Positions 32,799 to 41,783 are shown, numbered from the stretch's first letter. The stretch is DNA of 64,000 nucleotides from Bradyrhizobium sp. (GCF_004799445.1 NZ_SSNA01000198.1:1-64000), one strand, 5' to 3'. The notes: a model not told the origin generated them from the letters alone. Made by a program: numbers and translations.

Positions 32799-33752
32799 AT
32801 GCCGGTCGTGGCGCGCGTCGATCCCAAAACGGTTTTCTCGCCCGAGGAGTGGGACTATCTGACCTCGCGCAGCTCGCTGCGGGGATTATGGCTGGTGGCT
32901 CATGCCTGGGGCACCATTCTTGCGGCCATCGCACTGGTCACCCTGTGGCCCAATCCCCTGACATGGCTGATCGCGGTGATGATTGTCGGCACGCGGCAAC
33001 TCGGGCTGGCGATCCTGATGCACGAAGCCGCCCATGGCGGGTTGCACGCCAACCGGGCGGTCAATGAATGGGTGGGTCAATGGCTGTGCGCGGTGCCCGT
33101 CGGCGCCGACCTCGCCGGTTACCGGTCGTATCATCTGCAGCATCACAAATTCACCCAGCAGCCCGAGGATCCCGACCTCTCGCTCTCGGCGCCATTTCCG
33201 ATCACCAAGGAGAGCTACACCCGAAAAGCCATCCGCGACCTCACCGGGCAGACCTTCGTAAAACAAAGGCTGCCGCTGTTCCTGTCGCTGTTCCGGCGTG
33301 GCAAGACCGACGAAGAAGTGTCGCATGAGAGTTTTGTCTCGAGCGGCGCCGGCAAGATGGCCCGCTTCCTTGGCGTGAACGCGTTGATGTTCGCGCTGTT
33401 CTGGCTGGCGGGTGCCGGCATCTGGTATTGGGCCGTCTGGGTGATGGCGATGGCGACCTGGCTGTCGCTGGTAACGCGCATCCGCAATATCGCCGAACAT
33501 GCCTGCACCTCCACCGGAGAAGACCCGTTCAGCCACGCCCGCACCACGCTCGCCGGTCCAATCGAGCGGCTCTTGATCGCCCCCTATTGGGTGAACTACC
33601 ACGCCGAGCATCATCTGTTCATGTACTTGCCGTGCTACCACCTTCCCGAGGCGCACCGGCTGCTGGTCGAAAAGGGTCTCATCAAGCGGATGGAAGTACG
33701 CCCCGGCTATCTCGAGGTGATGCGGCTGGCGACCTCGCGTCAGCTGGCCTGA
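32799..33752 (+). CDS. Membrane fatty acid desaturase
   Basis: 317-residue membrane diiron desaturase/hydroxylase family protein. The three histidine boxes are present: HEAAHGG, HLQHH and HAEHH, with hydrophobic helices around 35-75 and 190-225. It would introduce a double bond (or hydroxyl) into a fatty acyl chain, with electrons from an unidentified donor. Its neighbour encodes a hydrolase-peroxidase fusion, which may protect unsaturated lipids (inference). Confidence 0.9.
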   Translation: MPVVARVDPKTVFSPEEWDYLTSRSSLRGLWLVAHAWGTILAAIALVTLWPNPLTWLIAVMIVGTRQLGLAILMHEAAHGGLHANRAVNEWVGQWLCAVPVGADLAGYRSYHLQHHKFTQQPEDPDLSLSAPFPITKESYTRKAIRDLTGQTFVKQRLPLFLSLFRRGKTDEEVSHESFVSSGAGKMARFLGVNALMFALFWLAGAGIWYWAVWVMAMATWLSLVTRIRNIAEHACTSTGEDPFSHARTTLAGPIERLLIAPYWVNYHAEHHLFMYLPCYHLPEAHRLLVEKGLIKRMEVRPGYLEVMRLATSRQLA

Positions 33753-33758
33753 ATTTCT

Positions 33759-34826
33759 TCAGGCGTCTTTCGCCGATACCAGTGGCGGAACGCGAAACAT
33801 TCCGCGCAGGCCCGCCGCCGAACCCAACAAAATCCCGCCGGCTGCGACGAACGACGCCAAGGCCAGCGTGGAAAGTCCGGTCAGGCCCTGCCCAACCGAG
33901 CAGCCATGGGCCATCGCGCCGCCCGATCCCATCAGCGCCGCGCCGCCGATCGAGCGCAGCATGTGACGCGGTGAAATGTAACCTTCGAGACGGAAACGTC
34001 GCGTAATGAGCGCCGTCACCAGGCTTCCGGCAAACACGCCGGCTACCATCGCGATGCCGAAGTTCAGCGTCAGTCCGGTCGACAGCATCGCGTATTGCAC
34101 CGTGTCCGCAATCGGCGAAATGAAGGTAAGCGAGGTGACCGCGGCGGGATTGAAATCGTCGGCGCCGAGATAGCCGGTCGCGAACCATCCCGCGGTCACC
34201 AGCAGGCCGACGGAGACGCCGGCCGCGATCTGCCCCCACGCGCGCTGGAACGGTGGATGCGCGAAGGCAAAAATGACCAGGGCCCCGGCCAGCACCGCCG
34301 CCACCAGCGTGCGCGCGAATGTCTCGCTGCCGCCAAGCGTCGACAGTAGCGCCGGCAGCGAAAGGACCACTGGTTTTGTCGATGAAGCCTGCAACAGGAC
34401 AATCCGCGCCGGCGCGATCAGTCCTCGCAGCGTCATCTGCGCGGCAATGCCGAGCACGATCACCACCACAAACGAGCGCAGATTGCCGCGGCCGAGCAGC
34501 ACCAGCGCGCGCGAGCCGCAGCCGTTCGACAGCACCATGCCGTAGCCGAACATCAGGCCGCCGACAAACATCAGCGGCGCCGAGAACGACGGTTGCAGAT
34601 AAACCGATTTGGCGAGATCGACGACGCCGCTGCCTGCCAAAAGCTGCGTCGCCGCGAGCGCCACGCCAAGCGCCAGGGCGTAGCTTCGGATCAGTCGGCT
34701 GTCACCCTCCGCCCACCAGCCGCGCAGACTGCTCATCAGGCAAAACCCGCTCAAAAGCCCGACAACGCCATAGGCAAGGCCGATCAACAGGCCGGCGCAG
34801 ACGACGATGCTGGCGGCGGAAGGCAA
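33759..34826 (-). CDS. YeeE/YedE-family transporter (thiosulfate uptake TsuA-like)
   Basis: 355-residue inner-membrane protein with about nine to ten helices, member of the YeeE/YedE (sulf_transp) family; TsuA, the characterised member, imports thiosulfate. The conserved cysteine blocks MVLSNGCGSRALVLLGRG and AMAHGCSVGQGLTG are present. No TsuB/SirA-like partner is next to it. It converges on the desaturase gene with only six bases between the stops. Sulfur-compound uptake is a family-level inference. Confidence 0.88.
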   Translation of the reverse strand: MPSAASIVVCAGLLIGLAYGVVGLLSGFCLMSSLRGWWAEGDSRLIRSYALALGVALAATQLLAGSGVVDLAKSVYLQPSFSAPLMFVGGLMFGYGMVLSNGCGSRALVLLGRGNLRSFVVVIVLGIAAQMTLRGLIAPARIVLLQASSTKPVVLSLPALLSTLGGSETFARTLVAAVLAGALVIFAFAHPPFQRAWGQIAAGVSVGLLVTAGWFATGYLGADDFNPAAVTSLTFISPIADTVQYAMLSTGLTLNFGIAMVAGVFAGSLVTALITRRFRLEGYISPRHMLRSIGGAALMGSGGAMAHGCSVGQGLTGLSTLALASFVAAGGILLGSAAGLRGMFRVPPLVSAKDA

Positions 34827-34838
34827 CGGCTTTTCCCT

Positions 34839-35861
34839 TTATGACGTCGGCCGCAGGATAATGCGATCGCGCGAGGAACCTGCGACCGCGAGAAAAGCAG
34901 CCTTGGCGTCCTGCAGCGGATAGATCGCTTTTGGGTTAATCGGAAATGGCTTGAGATGCCCGTCGACGAAGCCGAGACCAAGTTCCCTGAGCACGGCCCC
35001 GGTCGCGGTCGACGACAGACCGAGTGTATCGATACCGACATAGGTGTGCTGGCCACGGTAAAATTCGAGAATATTGAACTGCACCACCGGCTTGATCGCC
35101 GCGATCAGGATCTGCCGCCCCCGCACGGCCAGCGACTTGTGCGCCGCCTGGAAATAGGGATCGCCGACCGTGTTGAAAACGATGTCGGCGCCCTTGCCAT
35201 CGGTCAGCTCGCGAACCCGCGTCGCCACGTCCATCGCCGATGCGTCGATGACCTCGACGGGCGAATTGGAATGGCCTTCGTAGGGTTCGTTCCTGCGCAC
35301 CACGCCGATCACGCGCGCGCCCCGCCAGCTCGCGATCTGAACCGCGGCCTGGCCGACCTTGCCGTTGACGCCCATCACCAGCACGGTGTCGTGCCTTTTC
35401 GGCAGTCCGGCGCGGTGAAAGCCTTCGATCGCCGTGACAAAGGGAACCCCGATACCGGCGGCCTCTTCCCACGACAAATTCTTCGGCTTCTCCACCACGG
35501 CGTCGGCTTCGACCGCAAGGTGGGTGGCGTGAGTGCCATCGCGCCGGATCCCGAGGTCGCCGGACGAGCCGAACACTTCGCGGCCGATCGTCCCGGGTGG
35601 GCCATCGATCACGACCCCGGCGTAGTCGCGGCCGGGCGTGCGCGGAAACACCGCGTAAGCCATCAGGCCGGTCGCCGCCTTGACGTCGGATGGATTGACC
35701 GCCGCCGCCTTGACCTCGATCAGCACCTGGTTTGCCGCCCGCGACAGCAGATGGTGCTCGATTTCAGGCGCCAGCGACGCCGCGGTTTCGGCTTTCGCCA
35801 GCAAACGCACGCAGCGCGCCTCGAGTTTGGCAGGTCGGCTTTCCGGTTGGGCAGTCGGCAT
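34839..35861 (-). CDS. Zinc-independent alcohol dehydrogenase/quinone reductase family (MDR)
   Basis: 340-residue medium-chain dehydrogenase/reductase. GroES-like N half with AAAVNPSDVKAATG, GRDYAGVV and the nucleotide fold VMGVNGKVGQAAVQIASWRGARVIGV. The cysteine and histidine ligands of the catalytic zinc are absent, as in quinone oxidoreductases and crotonyl-CoA reductases. It would use NADPH to reduce a quinone or enone; the substrate is unknown. It lies 12 bases upstream of the TsuA-like gene on the same strand and 37 bases after paaK. Confidence 0.86.
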   Translation of the reverse strand: MPTAQPESRPAKLEARCVRLLAKAETAASLAPEIEHHLLSRAANQVLIEVKAAAVNPSDVKAATGLMAYAVFPRTPGRDYAGVVIDGPPGTIGREVFGSSGDLGIRRDGTHATHLAVEADAVVEKPKNLSWEEAAGIGVPFVTAIEGFHRAGLPKRHDTVLVMGVNGKVGQAAVQIASWRGARVIGVVRRNEPYEGHSNSPVEVIDASAMDVATRVRELTDGKGADIVFNTVGDPYFQAAHKSLAVRGRQILIAAIKPVVQFNILEFYRGQHTYVGIDTLGLSSTATGAVLRELGLGFVDGHLKPFPINPKAIYPLQDAKAAFLAVAGSSRDRIILRPTS

Positions 35862-35898
35862 GGATATTTCCGTTTCTCAGGTGTCCTGAGAACAGCAG

Positions 35899-37230
35899 TT
35901 ACCCTTTCGGCCGCCTGTCGTAAACACGCTTCGCCTTGCCGAGCGACCGCTCCAGCGTGTCAGGCGCGACCGCCTTGACGTGGGCCGTGATCCCGATCGT
36001 GCTCTTGATGTGATGGGCGACCTGCTCGGCATGGACGGTCAAGCCGTTGCCGTCCCAACTCTCGGCGCGCGCCTCGGCGAGGATGGTCAGTTGGTCCATG
36101 CGGCCGTCGCGGGTCAGTTCGAGAATGAAATGGCCGCCGCACCAGTCGGTGGCCAACAGCACTTCCTCGATCTGGGTCGGGAACAGATTGACGCCGCGCA
36201 GGATGATCATGTCGTCGGAACGCCCGGTGACCTTCTCCATCCGTCGCATCCCCGGCCGCGCCGTGCCGGGCAACAGCCGTGTCAGATCGCGCGTGCGATA
36301 GCGGACGATCGGAAAGGCTTCCTTGGTCAGCGAGGTGAAAACAAGTTCGCCGCTTTGCCCGTCAGGCAACACCGCGCCGGTCTCGGGATCGATCACCTCC
36401 GGATAGAAATGATCCTCCCAGATATGCAGGCCGTCCTTGGTCTCGATACATTCTTGCGCGACACCCGGGCCGATCACCTCGGACAGGCCGTAGATGTCGG
36501 TGGCGTCCATGTCAAAGGAAGCCTCGATCTCGGCGCGCATCGCGTTGGTCCAGGGCTCGGCGCCGAAAATACCGATCTTCAGGGACGATTGGCGCGGATC
36601 CAGGCCCTGGCGCCTGAACTCGTCGAGGATGGCCAGCATGTAGCTCGGCGTCACCGTGATGATGTCGGGGCGGAAATCGTTGATCAGCTGCACCTGCCGC
36701 TCGGTCATGCCCCCCGAAATCGGCACCACCGTGCAGCCGAGCTGCTCCGCACCGTAGTGCACACCGAGGCCCCCGGTGAACAGGCCATAACCATAGGCGT
36801 TGTGGATGATCATCCCGGTACGGCCGCCCGCGGCGCGGAGCGAGCGCGCCATTACCGTCGACCAGGTCGCGATATCGGCCCTGGTATATCCGACCACGAT
36901 CGGCTTGCCGGTGGTGCCGGAAGAGGCGTGGATCCGGACCAATTTCTCGCGCGGTACCGCGAACATGTTGAAGGGATAGTTGTCGCGCAGATCCGACTTC
37001 GCCGTGAACGGAAATCTGGCCAGATCGGAGAGCTGCTTGAAATCCGACGGATGCACGCCGGCCGCATCGAAGGCTTTCTTGTAGTGTGCGACATTGCCGT
37101 AGGCATGGGCGAGCGACCAGGCCAGGCGCCTGGTCTGCAGCGCCATGATCTCGTCGCGGGAGGCGCGTTCGGCGTCATCCAGCTCCGGGATATAGCCGCT
37201 CGATCCGGGTTGAAGGTTGGTCAAGGCCAT
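35899..37230 (-). CDS. paaK: Phenylacetate-CoA ligase
   Basis: 443-residue adenylate-forming ligase converting phenylacetate, ATP and CoA to phenylacetyl-CoA, the first step of the aerobic hybrid pathway. AMP-binding motif HASSGTTGKPIVVGYTRAD, adenine pocket DIYGLSEVIGPGVAQEC, RYRTRDLTRLL and the C-terminal GRSDDMIILRGVNLFP hinge motif are all intact. Last gene of the paa operon here, 22 bases after paaI. Confidence 0.96.
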   Translation of the reverse strand: MALTNLQPGSSGYIPELDDAERASRDEIMALQTRRLAWSLAHAYGNVAHYKKAFDAAGVHPSDFKQLSDLARFPFTAKSDLRDNYPFNMFAVPREKLVRIHASSGTTGKPIVVGYTRADIATWSTVMARSLRAAGGRTGMIIHNAYGYGLFTGGLGVHYGAEQLGCTVVPISGGMTERQVQLINDFRPDIITVTPSYMLAILDEFRRQGLDPRQSSLKIGIFGAEPWTNAMRAEIEASFDMDATDIYGLSEVIGPGVAQECIETKDGLHIWEDHFYPEVIDPETGAVLPDGQSGELVFTSLTKEAFPIVRYRTRDLTRLLPGTARPGMRRMEKVTGRSDDMIILRGVNLFPTQIEEVLLATDWCGGHFILELTRDGRMDQLTILAEARAESWDGNGLTVHAEQVAHHIKSTIGITAHVKAVAPDTLERSLGKAKRVYDRRPKG

Positions 37231-37252
37231 CGCGCGTTTCCCTGGAAAGCTG

Positions 37253-37717
37253 TTATTTTTGCCTGACGTCCGTTTCCGGCTCCGGCAGCCACGTGCCGCC
37301 GACGCTGCGGGAATGACCGCGAAACTCGGCGATCACGGCGTCGCCCACGGTGACCCGCACATCGTAGATGCCGGAGCGCCCGCTGCGCGAAAGCTCGCGC
37401 GCGGTCGCCACCAGGAGATCGCCAAGCTTGCCCGGCCGGATGAAGGTGATGTTGCCCTCGGCCGCGACGACGCGCTCGTTATGGCTGTTGCATGCGAAGG
37501 CAAACGCGGAATCGGCAAGGGTGAAGATGAAACCACCATGGGCGATGCGCTGGCCGTTGACCATATGCGGCCCGACCGTCATCGTCAGCGTCGCCTGGCC
37601 CGGCCTGACCTCGACGATTTTCATGCCGAGGCCCTTGCTGGCGTCGTCGTCCTTCCACATCGCATCCGCGCAGGCGCGCGCGAGATCGTCGGGCGATAGC
37701 GTGGCCTTGACGTTCAC
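37253..37717 (-). CDS. paaI: Phenylacetyl-CoA pathway thioesterase
   Basis: 154-residue hotdog-fold thioesterase. The catalytic region NGQRIAHGGFIFTLADSAFA has the active-site aspartate, and the following CNSHNERVVAAEGNITFIRP is typical of PaaI. It removes CoA from dead-end or hydroxylated phenylacetyl-CoA products and so protects the pathway. Between paaE (97 bases upstream) and paaK. Confidence 0.94.
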   Translation of the reverse strand: MNVKATLSPDDLARACADAMWKDDDASKGLGMKIVEVRPGQATLTMTVGPHMVNGQRIAHGGFIFTLADSAFAFACNSHNERVVAAEGNITFIRPGKLGDLLVATARELSRSGRSGIYDVRVTVGDAVIAEFRGHSRSVGGTWLPEPETDVRQK

Positions 37718-37813
37718 AGCGGTCTCCTCGGTATCGGCCCCTTGAAACGGGTCTCTTCAAGCGTGCCTTAGTCTTGAGACGAAGCCACCACGGTGTCAAC
37801 GATCTCGCAATTG

Positions 37814-38893
37814 CTAGATATGGTCGTAGTCCACCACCACCCTGTCGGTCGTCGGCCGCGCCTGGCAGGTGAGGATGAACCCCTTTTCGAGTTCCCATGG
37901 CTCCAGCGAGTAGTTCACTTCCATCTGCGCAGCGCCCTCGACGAGCTTGGCGCGACAGGTCGAGCACATGCCGCCCTTGCAGGCGAACGGCAGGTCCAGC
38001 CCTGCGCGCAAGGCCGCATCAAGAATGGCTTCGCCTTCCGCAACCGGTACCTCGCGGCGTTTGCCGTCGATGATCAGCGCGGCGATCGCCTTCGGCGGCG
38101 CGCCCGCCGGTATCACGGTTTTCGGACGCGGCTTGCCGCCGAATTCGGAGACGAAGCGCTCGACATGGATGCGCTCGGCGGCGATGCCGATATCGCGGCA
38201 GGTCGCCTCGATGTCCTCGCTCATGCCAATGGGACCGCAGATAAAGACATGGTCGACGCTGGCCGCCGGCACCAGCGAGCGCAACAGCACCCTCACCTTC
38301 TCGCCGTCGAGCCGGCCGTGCAGGATCGGGATGTCCTGCTCCTCACCCGAGATGACGTGAAACACCGAAAGCCGGGTAATGAAACGGTCCTTGAGCTCTT
38401 CAAGCGCCTCGCGAAACAGCATGCCTCCGGTCGAGCGGTTGCCATAGAACAGGAAAAACCGGCTGTCAGGCTCGCGCGCCAGCACGCCTTTGACGATCGA
38501 AAGGATCGGCGTGATGCCGGAGCCGGCGGCGAATCCGACATGGACCCGCGCCTCGCCGGGCGCCGGCGCTATGCCGAAACGGCCGGTCGGCGTCATGACG
38601 TCGAGTTCATCGCCGCACTGTAGCTCGTCGGCGGCCCAGCTCGAGAACGCGCCGCCATCGACCTTCTTCACCGCGATGCGTAGTTCGCCATCATCGGGAC
38701 CGGAGCAGATCGAATAGGAACGGCGCACTTCCTCGCCGTCCATCATCGTTCGCAACGTCAGGTATTGGCCGGGGGAAAAGCTGTAATCGCCTTCAAGCGC
38801 CTTCGGGATCGCAAAGGTCACCGACACCGCGTCAGCGGTTTCGCGGCGCAGGTCGTTCACGGCCAAGCGGTGAAAACGGGGTGCGTGGGACAT
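37814..38893 (-). CDS. paaE: Phenylacetyl-CoA 1,2-epoxidase reductase subunit
   Basis: 359-residue reductase passing electrons from NADPH to the PaaA diiron centre. Domains in order: FAD-binding (RRSYSICSGPDDG), NAD(P)-binding (AAGSGITPILSIVKG) and a C-terminal plant-type [2Fe-2S] ferredoxin with CKGGMCSTC and a later cysteine in LTCQARP. The gene is separated from paaD by a palindromic repeat (128-base gap), so its expression may differ from paaABCD. Confidence 0.95.
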   Translation of the reverse strand: MSHAPRFHRLAVNDLRRETADAVSVTFAIPKALEGDYSFSPGQYLTLRTMMDGEEVRRSYSICSGPDDGELRIAVKKVDGGAFSSWAADELQCGDELDVMTPTGRFGIAPAPGEARVHVGFAAGSGITPILSIVKGVLAREPDSRFFLFYGNRSTGGMLFREALEELKDRFITRLSVFHVISGEEQDIPILHGRLDGEKVRVLLRSLVPAASVDHVFICGPIGMSEDIEATCRDIGIAAERIHVERFVSEFGGKPRPKTVIPAGAPPKAIAALIIDGKRREVPVAEGEAILDAALRAGLDLPFACKGGMCSTCRAKLVEGAAQMEVNYSLEPWELEKGFILTCQARPTTDRVVVDYDHI

Positions 38894-38921
38894 TTCTAAA
38901 TCTTAGGACTCTCTACTTGCC

Positions 38922-39006
38922 CGTCACTGCGAGTGGCAAAGCGACGAAGCAATCCATTCACTTTTTTGCGGGCGAGATGGATTGCTTCGCTTCGCTCGCA
39001 ATGACG
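38922..39006. repeat. Palindromic intergenic repeat, family A, inside the paa operon
   Basis: cgtcactgcgagtggcaaag and cttcgctcgcaatgacg face each other with gcaatccat/atggattgc inside. It fills most of the gap between paaD and paaE on the minus strand, where a hairpin could stabilise or terminate part of the transcript. Confidence 0.85.
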
Positions 39007-39021
39007 GTTTGAATGATGATT

Positions 39022-39525
39022 TCAGTGACACTTGAAATAATCGAACGGCTCGCGGCAGGTTCTGCAGCGCCACAGCGCCTTGCAGGACGTCGAACCGAAC
39101 TCGGAAAGTACCTCGGTATCCTTCGAGCCGCATTGCGGGCAGGCCACCTGCTCCACCCCAAACAGCGCCCGCCGGGAGCTTGCGGCCTGCGGCGGCGCGA
39201 TGCCGTACTCGCGAAGCTTGCGGCGGCCATCTTCGCTCATCCAATCGGTGGTCCAGGCGGGCGACAGCACGGTCCGTACGCTCGAATTGCGAAAGCCCTC
39301 GCGCTCCAACGCGAGTTCGACTTCCAGCGTGATCATGTTCATCGCGGGGCAGCCGGAATAGGTCGGCGTGATCGTGACGTCGACGCAGCCATCCGATATC
39401 GCGACCTCGCGCAGCACGCCGAGATCGGCAATCGTCAGAACCGGTATCTCGGGATCGACCACGCTGGCTGCGACCTCCCAGGCGCGTTGCCGCAGCTCGG
39501 CGTCGTCGAATATGGCGATCACCAT
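39022..39525 (-). CDS. paaD: Phenylacetyl-CoA epoxidase assembly subunit
   Basis: 167 residues. The N-terminal two thirds are a MIP18/DUF59-like domain (VVDPEIPVLTIADLGVL) as in Fe-S assembly proteins. The C terminus carries two CxxC pairs (CPQCGSKD and CRTCREP) likely binding a metal. PaaD is required for maturation of the epoxidase. The ATG at 39523-39525 overlaps the paaC end by 7 bases. Confidence 0.94.
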   Translation of the reverse strand: MVIAIFDDAELRQRAWEVAASVVDPEIPVLTIADLGVLREVAISDGCVDVTITPTYSGCPAMNMITLEVELALEREGFRNSSVRTVLSPAWTTDWMSEDGRRKLREYGIAPPQAASSRRALFGVEQVACPQCGSKDTEVLSEFGSTSCKALWRCRTCREPFDYFKCH

Positions 39526-40295
39526 GTGGCCCCCGGGAATGTCCGTTGCATCGATTGCAATTCGCTGAGCAGATGCCCGAGATGCTCGCTGTGCCGGCCA
39601 TTGCGGCCGCCCTGCTGCATCCAGTTATTTCTGGGCAGATCGAGCGTCGCTTCGCTCACGATATCGGAGACCAGTCTGAGCCATGGCGGACGCAAGACTG
39701 CGGGATCGACGGCGATACCGGCATCGATCAAGGCACGCTCACTGTCATCGACCTCAAACATTTCGCCGATAAAGGCCCAGAGGTCGTCGATCGCCGTTTG
39801 TGCGCGGGCGTGGCTTTCCGCGGTGCCGTCGCCGAGCCGGACGATCCACTCCGACGAATGCCGGACATGATAGGCGCTTTCCTTCTCGGATTTCGCCGCG
39901 ATCGCCGCCAGCGTCGCGTCACGCGATTTCATCATCGCGCGCCAATAGAGGTCGGCGAATGCGGCGTAGAAAAACTGCCGCACCATGGTGCGGGCGAAAT
40001 CGCCGTTCGGCTGTTCCAGCAGAAGAAGATTGCGATACTGCCTGACGTCGCGCAAATAGGCGAACTTGTCCTCGTCGTTGCCGTTGCCTTCGACCTTGGC
40101 GGCGTAATCGTAAAGTTCGCGCGCCTGACCGAGCAGATCGAGGCCCATATTGGCGAGCGCCATGTCCTCTTCCAGCATCGGCGCGTGGCCGCACCATTCC
40201 GACAGCCGGTGCCCCAGGATCAAGGCATCGTCGGCGCGGCGCAGCGTGTACAGCACCAGCGGGGATTCGGAGACCTGGATCGATGCGACGGCCAT
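39519..40295 (-). CDS. paaC: Phenylacetyl-CoA epoxidase structural subunit
   Basis: 258-residue ferritin-like helical subunit that pairs with PaaA. Marks: LVLYTLRRADDALILGHRLSEWCGHAP-type start, LANMGLDLLGQARELYDYAA and RHSSEWIVRLGDGTAESH. I choose the ATG at 40295 (MAVASIQVSES); the frame is open to 40418, but the extra 41 residues are encoded by the repeat at 40314-40410 and overlap the paaB stop. PaaC lacks a functional diiron site but is needed for catalysis. Confidence 0.94.
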   Translation of the reverse strand: MAVASIQVSESPLVLYTLRRADDALILGHRLSEWCGHAPMLEEDMALANMGLDLLGQARELYDYAAKVEGNGNDEDKFAYLRDVRQYRNLLLLEQPNGDFARTMVRQFFYAAFADLYWRAMMKSRDATLAAIAAKSEKESAYHVRHSSEWIVRLGDGTAESHARAQTAIDDLWAFIGEMFEVDDSERALIDAGIAVDPAVLRPPWLRLVSDIVSEATLDLPRNNWMQQGGRNGRHSEHLGHLLSELQSMQRTFPGATW

Positions 40296-40313
40296 TTTCA
40301 ACACTTGCTCTTC

Positions 40314-40410
40314 CTCATCCTGAGGAGCGCGCCCTGCGCGCGTCTCGAAGGATGGGCCACGGGCCTCATGGTTCGAGACGGCGCTGCGCGCCTCCTCACC
40401 ACGAGGACGA
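40314..40410. repeat. Palindromic intergenic repeat, family C, inside the paa operon
   Basis: Modules tcatcctgaggagcgcg, gcgcgtctcgaag, ggcctcatggttcgagacg and cgcctcctcaccacgagga pair in alternative ways. It lies between paaB (stop 40415) and paaC (start 40295), directly inside the paaABC unit, and creates an in-frame false extension of PaaC. Confidence 0.85.
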
Positions 40411-40414
40411 AAAA

Positions 40415-40702
40415 TCACATATGCCCGACTTCGTCGGGCACGTCGTAAAAGGTCGGATGACGGTAGATCTTGGATTCCGCCGGATCGAACATCATGCCCT
40501 TCTCGGCTGGGTCGGACGCGGTGATCGCGCTCGAGGGCACCACCCAGATCGACAATCCCTCGCCGCGGCGGGTGTAGATGTCGCGCGCGGCCTGCAGCGC
40601 CAGCGTGACGTCTGCGGCGTGCAGCGAGCCGACATGCTTGTGCGCAAGGCCATTGCGGCTGCGAATGAAGACTTCCCAGAGCGGCGTGTTCGGCGTGGCC
40701 AT
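40415..40702 (-). CDS. paaB: Phenylacetyl-CoA epoxidase subunit B
   Basis: 95-residue subunit of the epoxidase complex: TPLWEVFIRSRNGLAHKHVGSLHA at the start and YTRRGEGLSIWVVPS are characteristic. PaaB bridges PaaAC dimers in the complex. Twelve bases after paaA on the same strand. Confidence 0.95.
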   Translation of the reverse strand: MATPNTPLWEVFIRSRNGLAHKHVGSLHAADVTLALQAARDIYTRRGEGLSIWVVPSSAITASDPAEKGMMFDPAESKIYRHPTFYDVPDEVGHM

Positions 40703-40714
40703 CGTGATCTTCCT

Positions 40715-41710
40715 TTATTCGGCAGCCTGTGCGGCCTGGCGATAGCTGCGCTTTTCGGCGTAGGCAGCGGCCGCCTCGCGCACCCAGGCGCCCTCTTCAT
40801 GCGCCTTGCGCCGCGCCGCCATCCGGTCGCGATTGCACGGGCCGTTGCCGGCCAGCACCTGCTTGAATTCATCCCAGTCGATCGCGCTGTATTCCCAATG
40901 CCCGGTCGCCAGGTTCTGCTTCATGCCGGGATCGGGAATCGTAAGCCCCAGATATTGCGCCTGCGGCACCGTGGCATCGACGAATTTCTGCCGTAGCTCG
41001 TCATTGGAGAAGCGCTTGATCTTCCATTTCGTCGAGGTGTCGCTGTGCTGGCTCGCCTGATCGGGCGGCCCAAACATCATCAGCACCGGCCACCACCAGC
41101 GATCCAGCGCATCCTGCGCCATCGCCTTCTGCTCTTCGGAGCCGCGCGAAAGCGTCACCATGATCTCGTAACCCTGCCGCTGATGGAAGGATTCTTCCTT
41201 GCAGACGCGGATCATCGCGCGCGCATAGGGACCGTAGGAACAGCGGCACAGCGGAATCTGGTTCATGATCGCCGCGCCGTCGACCAGCCAGCCGATCACG
41301 CCGATGTCCGCCCAGCTCAATGTCGGGTAATTGAAGATCGACGAATACTTCGCCTTGCCGGCCAGCATCTGGTCGACCAGCTCCTCGCGCGAGGTGCCGA
41401 GCGTCTCGGCGGCGGCGTAGAGGTAGAGCCCGTGGCCGCATTCGTCCTGCACTTTTGCCAGCAGCGCCGCCTTGCGGCGCAGCGACGGCGCGCGGGTGAT
41501 CCAGTTGCCTTCCGGCAGCATGCCGACGATTTCGGAATGCGCGTGTTGCGAAATCTGCCGGGTCAGCGTCTTGCGATAGGCCGCGGGCATCCAGTCGTTC
41601 GGCTCGATGCGCTGCTCATCGTCGATGCGCGCCTGAAACTGCGCCGCCCGTGCGGCGTCTTCAACATTGCGTTCCTCGGCTTCCGACGTATTGAGCGCCT
41701 GGGTGTACAT
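40715..41710 (-). CDS. paaA: Phenylacetyl-CoA epoxidase catalytic (diiron) subunit
   Basis: 331-residue ferritin-like monooxygenase subunit. The diiron ligand helices carry KVQDECGHGLYLYAAAETLG (ExxH) and CKEESFHQRQGYEIM (second ExxH). It forms the ring-1,2-epoxide of phenylacetyl-CoA with PaaBCE. First structural gene after paaX; a promoter-like region with an inverted repeat precedes it. Confidence 0.96.
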   Translation of the reverse strand: MYTQALNTSEAEERNVEDAARAAQFQARIDDEQRIEPNDWMPAAYRKTLTRQISQHAHSEIVGMLPEGNWITRAPSLRRKAALLAKVQDECGHGLYLYAAAETLGTSREELVDQMLAGKAKYSSIFNYPTLSWADIGVIGWLVDGAAIMNQIPLCRCSYGPYARAMIRVCKEESFHQRQGYEIMVTLSRGSEEQKAMAQDALDRWWWPVLMMFGPPDQASQHSDTSTKWKIKRFSNDELRQKFVDATVPQAQYLGLTIPDPGMKQNLATGHWEYSAIDWDEFKQVLAGNGPCNRDRMAARRKAHEEGAWVREAAAAYAEKRSYRQAAQAAE

Positions 41711-41738
41711 GCGCCGGCCTCCCGGATGATCCGGGTTA

Positions 41739-41777
41739 GATATATAACAGAAATCTCAACATGCAATATAATTCTGT
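41739..41777 (-). promoter_or_regulatory. Candidate paaA promoter with inverted repeat
   Basis: On the minus strand TTGCAT (complement of 41761-41766) and TATATC (complement of 41739-41744) are spaced by 16 bases, about 30 bases before the paaA ATG. acagaa (41747-41752) and ttctgt (41772-41777) form an inverted repeat across it, a possible PaaX operator. The gap is A/T-rich compared with its surroundings. PaaX control of paaA is known in other bacteria; this site is an inference. Confidence 0.5.
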
Positions 41778-41783
41778 AACATG

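Noticed and set aside
40296..40418. N-terminal extension of PaaC
   Set aside because: It is encoded by a palindromic repeat and overlaps the paaB stop; the ATG at 40295 fits the family.
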